In this document: positions 51,982-63,060 of the stretch, in pieces
Numbering within the stretch: the first letter of the stretch is position 1
How the letters are laid out: every line of letters begins with the position of its first letter
Notes under the pieces: generated by a model
Told to the model about the DNA's origin: nothing
What the model saw: the letters and a program-made list of their open reading frames with translations, nothing else
Databases searched by the model: none
Made by a program: the position numbers and the translations under genes
Source: Ascarosepion bandense
Lineage: Eukaryota > Mollusca > Cephalopoda > Sepiida > Sepiidae
Direction of reading: 5' to 3'
Assembly (NCBI GenBank): GCA_037127315.1
Contig: JBBBDQ010001294.1
Coordinates: 186,001-250,000, forward strand
Length of the DNA stretch: 64,000 nt

Positions 51982-53226
51982 CATTGAATAACTTCTCAGT
52001 GTTGTTTTATAGAAATTAATGTTTTATTTACAAAAATTAGTAAGAAACATGTCACTCAAATATTGTCTATTGCTAGGCTACTTTTCCCTTCTTTCTGGCA
52101 ACATTTGAATTCCACATCAGAAAAATGCCACATCTTTTGAAGCTAAACATGTGTCAACCCATTTTCTGGCATCATTATAAGAATGAAAGTTCTGATCAGC
52201 CAGGCCATGTGTCATCGATTGGAACAAGTGATAATCAAACAGGGCAATGTCTGGTGAATACGGCGGGTGGGTTAGGACTCCCCATTTAAGCATTTCCAAG
52301 TTGGTTTTCACACATTTTGCAACATGCAGCCTAGTGTTGTCATGTTGCAAAATCTCTTTGTCTTTGCTCATACAGTAAACATTTTTTTCTTCAATGCTCA
52401 ACTCAAATGCATCAGTTGTAATCAATAGAGATTGCTTGTGATGCTTTTAGTTGGTTTAAACAGCTCATAATAAACTACACCCAGCTGATCTCATAAAATA
52501 CAGAGCAGAAAAATTGAACCATGCATATTCTATTTTGCTACTGATATTAATGCATGGCTAGGCTTACCCCACAATCTTCTATGCTTAAGATTATCATAGT
52601 GTATCCACTTTTTATCGTCTGTCCCAATACAATACAAAAAAGCAGCTGTTCACATGTGACAAGACACCGTTTAACATCTTGGCTTCAACTCATATGGCAC
52701 CCAATGTCCTTGCATTTCAATCATTCCCAATGCTTTCAAACATTTTGAAACTGTTGTGTGATCAACACCTAAATGACTCTCCAAGTTTAGCTTGTACCTG
52801 ATATGAGTCTTCAAGAAATATTGCCAGTAATTCTTCATGTTCAACACTTTTTGGTGTGCCAGAGTGTTCTTTGATTTAAACATCAAAATCATTATTTTTT
52901 AAGCATCTAAACCAACATCTGCATGTTGTTTCTAACAGAGCATGCTCACCATAAGTCTCAACAAGAATTATGTGTGCTTCTACTGTAGATTTCTTTTGAA
53001 TAAAGTAGTGCAGCAAAATTCCTTACAAATATATTTTTTGGCATGAAATTCAACATGTTTAACAGTATGAAAACTAAGTTGTTTACACTTTAGTGAAATG
53101 AAATAGACTGAATTTTAAGCTTGTTATAGTACTTCCTTATAAATGTGTTATCGTCTGAAAATGCACAGACACATTTCTGAGAATGCCATCTGTTGGAAAA
53201 CAGTGAGAACTTATTCAAGGTCCAAT
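51976..53226 (-). mobile_element. mariner transposon with terminal inverted repeats
   Basis: The ~30-bp termini pair: left TTGAATAACTTCTCAGTGTT, right complement TTGAATAAGTTCTCACTGTT. Length ~1.25 kb. Transposase on the minus strand. TA-rich microsatellites lie immediately left and just right, in keeping with TA target choice. Confidence 0.85.
52117..52892 (-). pseudogene. mariner transposase, broken
   Basis: N-terminal frame (52892-52671): HIRYKLNLESHLGVDHTTVS, KCLKALGMIEMQGHWVPYEL, the second HTH and linker of mariner transposases. The middle (52670-52426) is frame-broken but keeps QLGVVYYELFKPTKSIT. C-terminal frame: LQHDNTRLHVAKCVKTNLEM, LKWGVLTHPPYSPDIALFDY then HLFQSMTHGLADQNFHS. The second and third catalytic Asp of DD34D (HDN and FDYHLF) are retained; the first block is lost in the broken middle. 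The enzyme would bind the inverted repeats and excise the element. Confidence 0.82.
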
Positions 53227-53234
53227 TATAACCG

Positions 53235-53236
<2 letters not shown>

Positions 53237-53308
<72 letters not shown>

Positions 53309-53310
53309 CA
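53237..53310. repeat. (TA)n(TG)n microsatellite
   Basis: TA dinucleotides, then about 19 TG dinucleotides, then a short TA tail. A second (TA)n lies at 53345-53360. Confidence 0.95.
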
Positions 53311-53360
53311 CATGAAAAGAGATGATATATTTATATATCATGTCATATATATATATATAG

Positions 53361-53520
53361 ATATTTCTTAAAGATATTTTTATAGGCACAAAATTTAGCT
53401 ATTGAAATAGAAGTGTGTAGCTTAATACTTTAATATTACAAGACATTCTAAAAACAAAGCAACCAGTTTCACTCCTGTTCTTCAGGCCTCATTGGGAAAT
53501 TCAAACTTAGAATAAAATAA
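53361..53520 (-). repeat. single PLE-3-type terminus with hammerhead-like core
   Basis: The minus strand at 53485-53466 reads CTGAAGA, ACAGGAGT, GAAAC, followed by TGGTTGC and TGTAATATTAAAG, the arrangement seen at the PLE-3 ends (47690 and 49160). No partner terminus seen. Confidence 0.45.
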
Positions 53521-53577
53521 ACCATGAAATGCATGATGGAAAGAAAAAACACAAATGAATATATATGAAGTAGATGA

Positions 53578-53601
53578 TATATATATATATATATCATATC
53601 C

Positions 53602-53660
<59 letters not shown>
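53578..53660. repeat. (TA)n(CA)n microsatellite
   Basis: TA tracts with a short break, followed by about 13 CA dinucleotides. Confidence 0.95.
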
Positions 53661-53663
<3 letters not shown>

Positions 53664-54009
53664 CAACACCTTTAACAGTAACATATATTGGATGAAGAAG
53701 GACAAAATTTTAGACAAAGTTCACCAACTGATGATGTACTGTAAATTAGAACATGTTATGACTTGTAGAAATCTATTTAAAATTATGTATGCAATCTGCT
53801 AATAACATTTCAGACTGAATTAAATTAGAACTCTCTTGGGAATTTCAATTGTGTATTGTCAGCTTTTGCTTTTGCTGTTTCTTTTTTCTCTATTCTGTGG
53901 ATGGTTGTTTTGATATGTGTATTGATAAACATAATTATATGACCATGTGTAAAAATTTCATTTGTCATATATAGATTTCCTGCCAACACAAAAAATACTC
54001 TGGAGACAA
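53661..54009. other. unassigned AT-rich sequence
   Basis: Nothing recognised. Confidence 0.3.
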
Positions 54010-54050
54010 TCTCTCTCTCTCTCTCGATAAATAGATAATGAATATTCTTG

Positions 54051-54112
<62 letters not shown>

Positions 54113-54123
54113 GAAGAGACGGC

Positions 54124-54172
<49 letters not shown>

Positions 54173-54213
54173 GAAGACACGACATAGATAGATAGATAGA
54201 TAATGAATATTCT

Positions 54214-54257
<44 letters not shown>

Positions 54258-54311
54258 GAATATTCTTAGATAGATAATGAATATTGTTAGATAATGAATA
54301 TTCTAAGATAC
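54010..54311. repeat. (CT)n then GATA array with AATGAATATTCTTAG spacers
   Basis: (GATA)n runs separated by AATGAAGAGACGGCAT or AATGAATATTCTTA blocks. The array is split by the Tc1 element at 54312-55839 and resumes at 55855-55990. Confidence 0.92.
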
Positions 54312-55839
54312 ACTCCTGATAAAAATTTTAAAACCAGTTAAAAATCTTTAAAAATAAATATTTTTTATGGATAGATTTTAAACTCCTCCCACTTAAGGTT
54401 ACCAATACTACAATCTAAAAGGTTATGGAAACAAAAAGCCATATTCCAAACATTTTATTTAGAAATTTACATTTTTATAAAATGAGGCTATTTACACATG
54501 ATCAAAATTATAAGACCAGATACAAAATTTCTACGAAATTGTACAAAAAGTGTATGAAAAGTGTATGAAAACATTCAACAACCAAATTTAATAATGAGTT
54601 CTACCTCCACTGCTTTTGATGACTTCAAAAATTCTGTTGGACATGCTAGAAATAAGCGTTTCCATTAAGGTGTGAAGAATAATGTTCCAGCTTCTGAAGA
54701 TGGCTTCATGAAATTCATTTTTTGTTGAATATTGTTTGCCATTTTGATAAACATCTCTTGTCATCCATCCTCAAACATATTCAATTAGGTTTAAATCCGG
54801 TGAGCATACAGGATGTCCCAAGTGATGGACCCCATTTTCTTGTAGAAAGGTCAAGGTCCATCTTGCAGCATGGATTGCAGCATTATTCTGTTGGAATAAC
54901 CATCCATCCACATACAAACAATGGCCCTCCATCATCAAAGATGCTTTTTGTAGCATGCTAACATAACCAACCACTGTTTGACGACCCTACACCACCTGGA
55001 GCTCCATCGTCCCTCTGTAAGAAAAGGCACCCCATCCCATTAAGGACCCTTCACCACTATGAAGTGTGAAGAAAATTTCAGGAGGCATGTTTTTGTTATG
55101 CCAATATCACTGGAAGCCATCTAGATTGAATTTTTTCTTATCCCATGTTTGGTATTCACAATCAAACTTTAAGCGGTCCACCTTGTGACATGAAAGCAGC
55201 CACGGAATTTGTTTATGCTTTTTATTTACCATGCCTTTTTGTCGTAAGTGTTGTCTGATGGTTACAGGACTGCAATCAGCATCTGTGACTGCCTTAATTT
55301 GACTAGAAGAAAGTCCCCCGTCTTTCATAACAACCTGTCTTATTCTCTTACTCAATGCAGGAGAAATTTTGGGGGGCCTACCATAGGATTTTGCTTTTCC
55401 ATAATTGTCACTGTTTTTAGAAAGTTGCAAATCACAGTTTTACTGTGATTTACCTTAGCTGTGATCACCCACTGTGACAAACCTTGCTTATGGAATTCTA
55501 GAATTTGAGAACACTCAACTTTGGTAAGTTTGCTTGCTTTAGGCATGGTAACACCTTTACGCAGTGATTGCTAATCTCTAACTGAACAAAAAACATTGGA
55601 ATTACCATAGATCTAACAATTTATACCCCTGGTCTTATAATTTTGATCATGTGTAAATCGCCTCATTTTATAAAAATATAAATTTCTAAATAAAATGTTT
55701 GGAATGTAGCTTTTTGTTTCCATAACCTTTTAGATTGTAGTATTGGTAACCTTAAGTGGGAGAAGTTTAAAATCTATCCGTAAAAAAAATTTCTTTTTAA
55801 AGATTTTTAAGTGGTCTTAAATTTTTGATCGGGAGTGTA
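54312..55839 (-). mobile_element. Tc1-like transposon with ~210-bp inverted repeats
   Basis: 54312-54523 and 55632-55839 are inverted copies (CACTCCTGAT.AAAAATTT outer end; GGTCTTATAATTTTGATCAT inner end). TA flanks both ends and the GATA array lies on both sides. Length 1.53 kb. The transposase is on the minus strand. Confidence 0.9.
54593..55546 (-). pseudogene. Tc1-like transposase, inactivated
   Basis: Starts MPKASKLTKVECSQILEFHK with the paired-like HTH, breaks after about 60 residues, then KSYGRPPKISPALSKRIRQV, GLSSSQIKAVTDADCSPVTI, IPWLLSCHKVDRLKFDCEYQ and the first catalytic block WDKKKFNLDG. A short frame-broken segment ([16 protein letters not shown]) follows, then GYVSMLQKASLMMEGHCLYV, DGWLFQQNNAAIHAARWTLT, LGHPVCSPDLNLIEYV. 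The expected FQQDNA is FQQNNA, so the second catalytic Asp is lost. The C terminus reads IKSSGGRTHY-stop at 54593. Confidence 0.88.
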
Positions 55840-55854
55840 GATGACTAATATTCT

Positions 55855-55875
55855 TAGATAGATAATGAATATTCT

Positions 55876-55907
<32 letters not shown>

Positions 55908-55990
55908 GCATATTCTCTGATAGATAATGAAGATAAATAGATATATAGATAGATAATGAATAGTCTTAGATAGAATAAATATTCTTAGAT
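55855..55990. repeat. GATA array, right part
   Basis: Continuation of the 54010-54311 array beyond the Tc1 insertion, with the same AATGAATATTCTTAG spacers. Confidence 0.9.
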
Positions 55991-56274
55991 GTGTAGATAG
56001 ATATGAATAAACCAAGATAAATATTATACAAATAAGTTTTTTTTAAATTCAATGACAAAGTCTTTCGGTTTAAATGTCTATTGTACTTTCCCAATTTTTT
56101 GAATAAGTTGAATTTATGTTTGTTTTAGAAGATTCAATCTCCAATATAAATAAACAAAGAAAAAACAGCATTAAGTTCTTATATTGACCACAAAACAGTG
56201 AATCTTTTGCATATATCAATCATCACATTACAAACATCCAAAATGCAACTATAAACACACAACAAATATTTTTT

Positions 56275-57164
56275 AATCATTTCACTCCAAGCAAAACAGG
56301 ACTGCCACTTGTGTGCATGGGTTACAGTGAGAGAAATGACTGGGTACAATGGATATTGAAGAAAGGATAAAAGAAGAATGAAACTCAAGAAGATAGAATA
56401 TGGCAATTTTTTTGAGATTGTAGCTATCATGGCAGCAAGTAAATAAAAGAAAATTCCACAGGGGGAAGTTGTGTTAAAAGAAATGTTAGAGTAGAAATGT
56501 CAGTTACATTTAACTATTTCAGCAGTAAAAGGGTGGAACCTAGGTGCCAATCTGGTAGCATGTTTAAATTTATGTGAATGGGGCACCAAGAAAAAGTGCT
56601 CATCAGAGCTGCTGCCATGAAAATATTTATAGAAAAGATAGAAGGAAGTCATGTTACATCAGAAAGTGACGAGGTAAGATGCCAAATCAGGATAAATTAC
56701 ACTGCAGATTCTTATTTGGATTTTGACAAGAACCTCAAGATGAATAGGAGGATCACTTGATCAGATATAGAAACTGTTATGTCGCCAAGTATAAATGAAT
56801 AACTCAACAACAGAATCAGAATATAAGTTGTATTCTGCGGAAAGACGGTTAGTATGTACAGAAGTGATTAGTAATATTTACAATAGGAAAGATACAAGAG
56901 TCCAATCCGTCGTAAGACGTGTGTATATGTGATTACTTCCGGTACGCCACCGGAAGTGTGACTAACTCTTCACTGACTTGCACTGACTCTTCAGTAACTC
57001 ATTAGAGACTCTCAAGTGACTCTCTACGACTCTCTACGACTCTGCTGTAGAGAATCCACCATTGCTATATATAGCAATGGGAACAGTCCATTTGTAGTCA
57101 AATAGGAGCGGCGCCCTAACAGAAACATAATTCAATGCACAGATATAAAGAACGACGTATTTTT
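56275..57164 (-). mobile_element. BS/Jockey-like LINE 3' end, split by an LTR
   Basis: The minus strand begins with the family tail complement at 56278 (ATTTCACTCCAAGC) and extends through degraded coding sequence (KYFHGSSSDEHFFLVPHSHK-type). It is interrupted at 56775 by a solo LTR and resumes at 57122 for a short stretch. Confidence 0.65.
56775..57121. mobile_element. solo LTR with 5-bp target duplication
   Basis: The 347-bp sequence starts TGTTATGTCG and ends GCGCCCTAACA, giving TGTTA...TAACA inverted ends. GAAAC is present on both sides (56770-56774 and 57122-57126). The interior has a repeated CTCTACGACT and ACTGACT region and a 22-bp palindrome around TATATA (57060-57081) that could include the promoter. 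No internal retrotransposon sequence remains, so it is the product of LTR-LTR recombination. Confidence 0.8.
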
Positions 57165-57825
57165 GTTTTTTTTAAATCATTTCACCCCAAGCAAGGCAGT
57201 ACTACCATTGATGTGCAGGGAGCTACATAAGAGAGTTAAAATTTTAGACAGGAGGAGAGTGAAGACAAAGACAAACCAGCTACAGAGGGTGAAAGAGAAA
57301 AGGCAAGAGAAGGATGGGAACACAGGAATGACGATATTTGCGAAGGTAGAGAAAAAAAAACAAGATATATGGGGTGATGTAGAAAGATCTGGAGTTAAGT
57401 GGATAAGAGATGGGAATTGACTTTGCATTTAAATTCCTGGAGATTATAGCAGTCAGGAAAGCAAGTATATGGAAGGGAGTTCCACAGGCGGGAAGCGTGA
57501 GAAAAGAAGCTGATAGAGTAGAATTGTCACCTGCATTTAGTTGATCTAATGGTAAAAGGGTGAGACCTTGTTGCCAGTCTGATTGCCCAAGTAAATTCTT
57601 GTGGAGGGGACACCAGTAACCTAAGTTCATCAGAGCAGAAGTCATGAAAATATTTACAGAAGAGACAGAGGGAAGCCACGTCTCACCAATGAGAAAGTGG
57701 TTGGAGTCGGGCTGCCAGGTTGGGACCAATCACATTACAGATTCTACTTTGGAGCCTGTCGAGAACACTGGGATGAACAGGAGCGCCTGACCAGATATAA
57801 CAACAGTATTCCATGCACGGTCAGA
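57165..57825 (-). mobile_element. BS/Jockey-like LINE 3' end
   Basis: Minus strand: tail complement at 57177 (CACCCCAAGCAAGGC), long C/T-rich 3' UTR form, then coding sequence up to the IPSVLDRLQSRIC region, with readable HFLIGETWLPSVSSVNIFMT and CGTPFHILAFLTAII in shifted frames. Confidence 0.72.
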
Positions 57826-57827
57826 TG

Positions 57828-58515
57828 GTTGATTTAAAAAATGGATTCAGGAATATACGACAAGGATATGTTTTCTTACCAGATTTATTCAACCTATACA
57901 GTGAGGCAATTATGAGAGAACTAAAAGTCCTACCAGTATTTAGCAGCAGCAGTAATAATCTTAACAATATAACAATCAAATGATACAGTGTTGATAGCAG
58001 ACACATGAAGAAAACTACAAGACCTCCTATAGAAGGTAGTGGAGGTAAGCAAGAAGAGAAGACTACACATCAACTACAAGTTATGTGATATCTGTCCTAC
58101 TATATGGCAGTGAATGCTGGATAATCTCTTCAAAGATGAAGAAAATAGTCAAAGCAACAGAAATATGGTTCTAAAAAAAGATGCTGAGGATAGCATGGAC
58201 CAAACATATGAGCAATGACATGGTATTGGAGAGTATTTAAATGAAAAAGAAAATTATACTCAACATCAGGAAGAGACAGTTGAAGTTTCTGGAACATGTA
58301 ATGAGGAAGGAGGGCTTGGAGAATATGATACCCACAGGGTGAATAGAGGGAAAGAGAGACAGGAAAAAAAGAGCGTGACATATTTGATGAGCTTAAGCAA
58401 ATGGATGTCAGAGCAAGGTTTAGGAGAAATAACAAAACAAAATGTATAAAGAACTATAAGGTAGGAAGATGTGAAGGGTAATGATTGCCTACATTCTGAA
58501 AAGACGTAGTGCATG
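57828..58515 (+). mobile_element. RTE-like LINE with RT domain end, internally deleted
   Basis: Unlike the other copies it reaches back into the polymerase: VDLKNGFRNIRQGYVFLPDL, FNLYSEAIMRELKVLP, NNLNNITIK (the YADDT block is mutated), then a jump to the C-terminal SVLLYGSECW.. and MLRIAWTKHMSN.. regions in broken frames. It ends with the decayed tail at about 58515. Confidence 0.7.
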
Positions 58516-58739
58516 AAAGAAAAACATATACAATATTTAATATGTGTGTAAAAGAATAATCATAATAATAACAAATATTTAATATATTTTCTAAAGTGGT
58601 CCAGTTCCATGTAAATATTTCATATATGATTTCATTTTGGACTAATTTGGATACAAAGTTCCAAAACAAAAATTACAGGATGTAGCTAAGAAAATTTTGT
58701 CTACTATTAACAACACCCAGTTCTTGATAATAACTGACA

Positions 58740-58969
58740 CTGTTGAAAGTATGTAAATAAAAACAGCATCCTTGCCTTGTTTAGACTGTCGATCACACCA
58801 GATAATATGCTCCCTCCTAGAAACCGTAACTAAGATTTGCTCAAGATAGTTGCAGTATAAATCACAGGTGGGCTCTGAATAAACACAAATGTGCCTGAGC
58901 AGGCCTCTGCAATGGGGATTAGCTAGCAGACATAGTAGACAGGTAAACCTTGGATACAAGTGGCCACCT

Positions 58970-58975
<6 letters not shown>
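58740..58975 (-). repeat. interspersed repeat X, second copy
   Basis: Aligns with 43375-43635 in reverse orientation. The minus strand is open for ~80 codons (HLYPRFTCLLCLLANPHCRG, HIIWCDRQSKQGKDAVF), but the plus-strand copy at 43375 is not open in that frame, so coding is doubtful. Confidence 0.55.

Positions 58976-59023
<48 letters not shown>
58976..59023. repeat. (CA)n(TA)n microsatellite
   Basis: About 10 CA then about 17 TA dinucleotides. Confidence 0.95.
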
Positions 59024-59026
<3 letters not shown>

Positions 59027-59340
59027 GAAAAAGTTTGATTAAAAAGAACTAACAATGGTTAGTTTTTTACTGTATTTTTTCAATTTTTGGATAAGATGTT
59101 GAGTACTGTGCTCAAAATTTTGGATAAACTGTCTGAAGTTCATATTTTCTCATTTTTGTTCAAATACTTTCAACTTTCACAGCCATTATCAAGAACCAAT
59201 GTGGTGTGGCAGTTAGAATTCCTTTGTCTGCATACCGGTATTCTTTGGGAAGCTAGACATTTAATGAAATGATCTCACATGACGTCATGTGCAAAGGCTA
59301 TTGAGAACAAAACCACACAATAAAAGTGCAATTTATTTAT
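59024..59340. other. unassigned sequence
   Basis: Nothing recognised except that it precedes a PLE fragment; it may include part of that element's 3' UTR (CATTTAATGAAATGATC, GACGTCATGTGCAA). Confidence 0.3.
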
Positions 59341-59640
59341 TTAATATGAATTTAAATTTAAATTTTTTGATTTTATATATTCCTTTTTTATTATTATTAC
59401 AATACTGATAAAATATGTGCATGACATTTTATTTAATGTGGGTTGTTCATTTTGAATAATAATAGCTTCTAGAATTTTTAGTCTTTCTTTGCATTGGGTA
59501 TTGTAGAGTATTTTAGTTTTATCTACTAGTATTTGTCTTACGTTAATAGTTGTACTTCGGTCGCTCATGATGTGTTGATTGCTATGCACAGGAATTGCAC
59601 CAAGTTGCACTCTTACCAGTGCAAAGAATAGAAGAAGAAA
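59341..59640 (-). pseudogene. PLE GIY-YIG C-terminal fragment
   Basis: The minus strand encodes INVRQILVDKTKILYNTQCK, ERLKILEAIIIQNEQPTLNK, matching the end of the PLE-2 nuclease (NIRQILVNNTIILTHTHSKK, LQILEASYIKSKQPTFNK). Everything upstream is missing. Confidence 0.7.
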
Positions 59641-59936
59641 TTGGTAAATTTACTAGCACACTAGATAATTCCAGGAATGCAAATTATCATCACCATTACT
59701 AGAATGAGCTGGCAAAATATTTGGCAAAGATAAACAAGGAACCCGTTATGAGCACAAAGAAAAATAGATCCAACAGTTCACAGCAAGAAACTAAATAATA
59801 ACCAAATTTTTGCATATTGTCTCAGTCATCTTTCAAAATTAAACAAATTGCAGGAAATTATCATCATCAATATATGAGACAAAATACCCACTAGAATCTA
59901 GATCTACACCTACACACATATTAATACCATCTCCAA
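59641..59936. other. unassigned sequence
   Basis: A plus-strand open stretch with one stop (VQRIEEEIGKFTSTLDNSRN, NELAKYLAKINKEPV) is unrecognised. Confidence 0.3.
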
Positions 59937-61525
59937 TCTTTTCACTTTTCTTTTTTACTTTTTTCATATGGAGTAGATAGACTAAACTATTGCCGGTTCA
60001 CACTCCACCCACGTCTATTGTACAGGTGTAGAGGCTCATCCCTTGTTCCCTGTTTAGGATGTGGTTTCCGGCATTCTCTTTTCCAATCTTTTCACTTTTC
60101 TTTTTCTTTTTTTCAATTGGTGTAGATAGACTAAACTATCGCCCAGTTCACACTCCACCCACGTCTATTGTACAGGTGTAGAGGCTCATCCCTTGTTCCC
60201 TGTTTAGGATGTGGTTTCTGGCTTTTTCTTTTCCAAACTTTTCACTTTTCTTTTTTTCCTTTTTTTTTTTTTTTTTTTTCAATTGGAGTAGATAGACTAA
60301 ACTATCGCCCGGTTCACACTTCAACCACATCTATTGTACAGGTGTAGAGGCTCATCCTTTGTTCCCTGTTTAGGATGAGGTTTCCGGCTTTCTCTTTTCC
60401 AATCTTTTCACTTTTCTTTTTCTTATTTTTTATTTTTACTTTTTTCAATTGGTGTAGATAGACTAAACTATCGCCCGGTTCACACTCCACCCACGTCTAT
60501 TGTACAGGTGTTGAGGCTCATCCCTTGTTCCCTGTTTAGGATGTGGTTTCCGGCTTTCTCTTTTCCAATCTTTTCACTTTTCTTTTTTTGCATTTTATTT
60601 TTTTCAATTTGTATAGTTAGACTAAACTATCACCGTTTCACACTCCACGCACATCTATTGTACAGGTGTAGATGATCATCCCTTGTTCCCTGTTTAGGAT
60701 GTTGTTTCCGGCTTTCTCTATTCCAATCTTTTCACTTTTCTTTTTCTTTTTTACTTTTTTCAATTGGAGTAGATAGACTAAACTATCGCCCTGTTCACAC
60801 TCCACCCACATCTATTGTACAGGTGTAGAGGCTCATCCCTTGTTCCCTGTTTAGGATGTGGTTTCCAGCTTTCTTTTTTCCAGTCTTTTCACTTTTCTTT
60901 TTACTTATTTCAATTGGAGTAGAGAGACTAAACTATCGCCCTGTTCACACTCCACCCACGTCTATTGTACAGGTGTAGATGCTCATCCCTTGTTCCCTGT
61001 TTAGGATGTGGTTTCCGGCTTTCTCTTTTCCAATCTTTTCTCTTTCTTTTTTCATTTTTACTTTTGTCAATTTAAGTAGATAGACTAAACTATCGCCCAG
61101 TTCACACTCCACCCACATCTATTGTACAGGTGTAGAGGCTCATCCCTTGTTCCCTGTTTAGGATGTGGTTTCCGGCCTTCTCTTTTCCAATCTGTTTACT
61201 TTTCTTTTTCTTTTATTTATTTCAATTGGTGTAGGTAGACTAAACTATCGCCCGGTTCACACTCCACGCACATCTATTGTACAGGTGTAGAGGATCATCC
61301 CTTGTTCCCTGTTTAGGATGTGGTTTCCGGCTTTCTCTATTCCAATCTTTTCACTTTTCTTTTTCTTTTTTTATCTTTTTTTTTCTTTTTTTCAATTGGA
61401 GTAGATAGACTAAACTATCGCCCGGTTCACACTTCACCTACATCTATTGTACAGGTGTAGAGGCTCATCCCTTGTTCCCTGTTTAGGATGTGGTTTCCGG
61501 CTTTCTCTTTTCCATATCTTTTCAC
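59937..61525. repeat. satellite, ten copies of a ~150-170-bp unit
   Basis: The marker ACTAAACTAT occurs at 59981, 60130, 60296, 60462, 60621, 60777, 60927, 61084, 61239 and 61409, spaced 149-170 bp. Each unit has a constant ~110-bp core (GTTCACACTCCACCCAC, CTATTGTACAGGTGTAGAGG, TTGTTCCCTGTTTAGGATGT) and a variable-length T/C-rich linker that accounts for the spacing differences. The minus strand of each core is open for ~35 codons (HILNREQGMSLYTCTIDVGG). The array runs directly into a LINE 3' end at 61526. Confidence 0.95.
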
Positions 61526-61590
61526 TCTTACGTAGCCCCTGCACATCAGTGGCGTTACCACCTTGCTCAAGGTGATATGATTAAAAAAAA
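61526..61590 (+). mobile_element. BS/Jockey-like LINE 3' terminus
   Basis: CCCTGCACATCAGTGGCG .. CACCTTGCTCAAGGTGATAT and an A-rich tail, joined directly to the last satellite unit. This suggests that the satellite lies in, or grew from, a LINE 3' UTR. Confidence 0.75.
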
Positions 61591-62499
61591 GAAAGGCAAA
61601 ACACAGAATTTGAAATACTAGAACATTCTTTTCCCCATAACTCATTTCCAAAAAATGTCTGTAGCTTTAATAAAGGCAAAACATGTTAAATATATAAATG
61701 CTTCCTATTTTTCCTTATTTTATCATAAAAGAAAATTAGCATTAAATTTGAAAAATGATAAGAGATGGAATTTTAGGAAGAATGAAAACAAGACAAGCAG
61801 TTCTCACATGATGGCTGATATCATTTTTCCATGATCCACTTCTATTTCGGCAAGATAGATCTGATGACTTGGAATTAAGAGGATTATAGAAATTAAGTAA
61901 TTACTACTTACCTCAAAGTGCATTCAATCATTTCATTGTTTTAATGCATTCAATTGAACCAATATTACAAAAATTTCTCTTTATTTATTAATAATATGTT
62001 GAATATTTAATAATGACATTTGCATCAATGAAAATGTGGACAGCCATGCTATTTTTGAAAAAAACATTAATCTCTCTTATTTTCTTAATGTCTTTAAAAA
62101 TTCCACTTAACTGGATCATTTAAATATGGTAAATCTCAGGCAATTTATATAACAGGTATGTTTCAGAGAGCTAGCTAAAAACAGGCAGAGAGAACATTTT
62201 GAAACTTTAATGACAATGATAATATTAGCTGTTTCATTATAAGGAAACAATTAACATTTATCAACTGAGAAGTCAGTAGTACATTTGGTTGAAAATCATA
62301 AAATCTTCTTATTAAGACAATTTTTCAAGGAAATAGCATTCTTGTGTCCAGTAGTTGTTATTGCTCTTTCCAGTACTGATGGAGACCTCATTCCTAAATT
62401 TTTGCTTGAAGTAGTGCAGAATGTTAAATTATTGATTATATAATTATTTTCTCTTCCAGTTAAATCTGCTATCCATTATAGTTTTTGCTGGTTTTGAAA
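61591..62499. other. unassigned AT-rich sequence
   Basis: No gene, repeat family or tandem structure recognised. Confidence 0.3.
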
Positions 62500-62660
62500 G
62501 TCCTCAAATAATGTGTTTTTTCTTATTTGGTAAAATTCTTTGTTTATGTTTCGGTAGTGCTGGTCTACAATGTTTAAAATAAGATGCTACATTTGCACAA
62601 AGGCATTTTAATCTTTGATCTGGGAAAGTGCTTGTACAGGATGTGATGGGTAAATTGCTG
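62500..62660 (-). other. unrecognised open segment
   Basis: The minus strand reads LPITSCTSTFPDQRLKCLCA, NVASYFKHCRPALPKHKQRI, LPNKKKHII-stop. It looks more protein-like than its AT-rich surroundings and is bordered by (TA)n and repeat G, so it may be the tail of an unidentified retroelement protein. I cannot name it. Confidence 0.3.
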
Positions 62661-62668
62661 ACAATTTC

Positions 62669-62669
<1 letters not shown>

Positions 62670-62710
<41 letters not shown>

Positions 62711-62747
62711 CTGACAATTTCTATTATATATATATATATATATATAT
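62670..62747. repeat. two (TA)n tracts with a duplicated 20-bp spacer
   Basis: TTGCTGACAATTTCTATTATA occurs before each TA tract (62652 and 62707), so tract plus spacer was duplicated in tandem. Confidence 0.85.
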
Positions 62748-62754
62748 GAATAGA

Positions 62755-63060
62755 ATAAGTAAAGAACAAGTAGAAAAAGTGTATTTAATCTAACATGTTT
62801 CACTTTAACAAGCTTCTTCAAAGATTTATTAATGACAGATGATTTAAAAATCTAAGAATATATTGACTGTGGTATAATTTCATTGGTCAGATATGTGTTA
62901 CGTGTTATAAAGCAATAGATGAATATTAAAGTTAGAAGAAAAACCTTGTGTCCATTTAAGTCTGTGTGCCAATGCAGAATAAAAACATTAGATGTTTATT
63001 ATGAATTTAAGTATATGTAAGTGAAAATAATGCATGTTAAGCATATTTAAACTATAGATG
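62755..63060 (-). repeat. interspersed repeat G, third copy
   Basis: Shares GAATAAGTAAAGAACAAG, CATTGGTCAGATAT and AAAGCAATAGATG with 49660-49900. The minus strand has TTTGAAGA, AGCTTGTTAAAGT, GAAACATGTT at 62823-62797, a hammerhead-like core with the first base mutated. Confidence 0.5.

Noticed and set aside
58642..59055. 137-residue minus-strand protein
   Set aside because: Part is a CA/TA microsatellite translation and the rest is interspersed repeat X, whose other copy is not open.
60148..60330. Peptide frame from the satellite unit (HILNREQGMSLYTCTIDVGG)
   Set aside because: It exists only because the repeat unit is open on the minus strand; it breaks in the linkers and has no start or termination context of its own.
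59937..61525. CRISPR-like array of regularly spaced repeats
   Set aside because: The conserved part is ~110 bp and the 'spacers' are variable-length poly-pyrimidine linkers; the context is an animal genome. It is a satellite.
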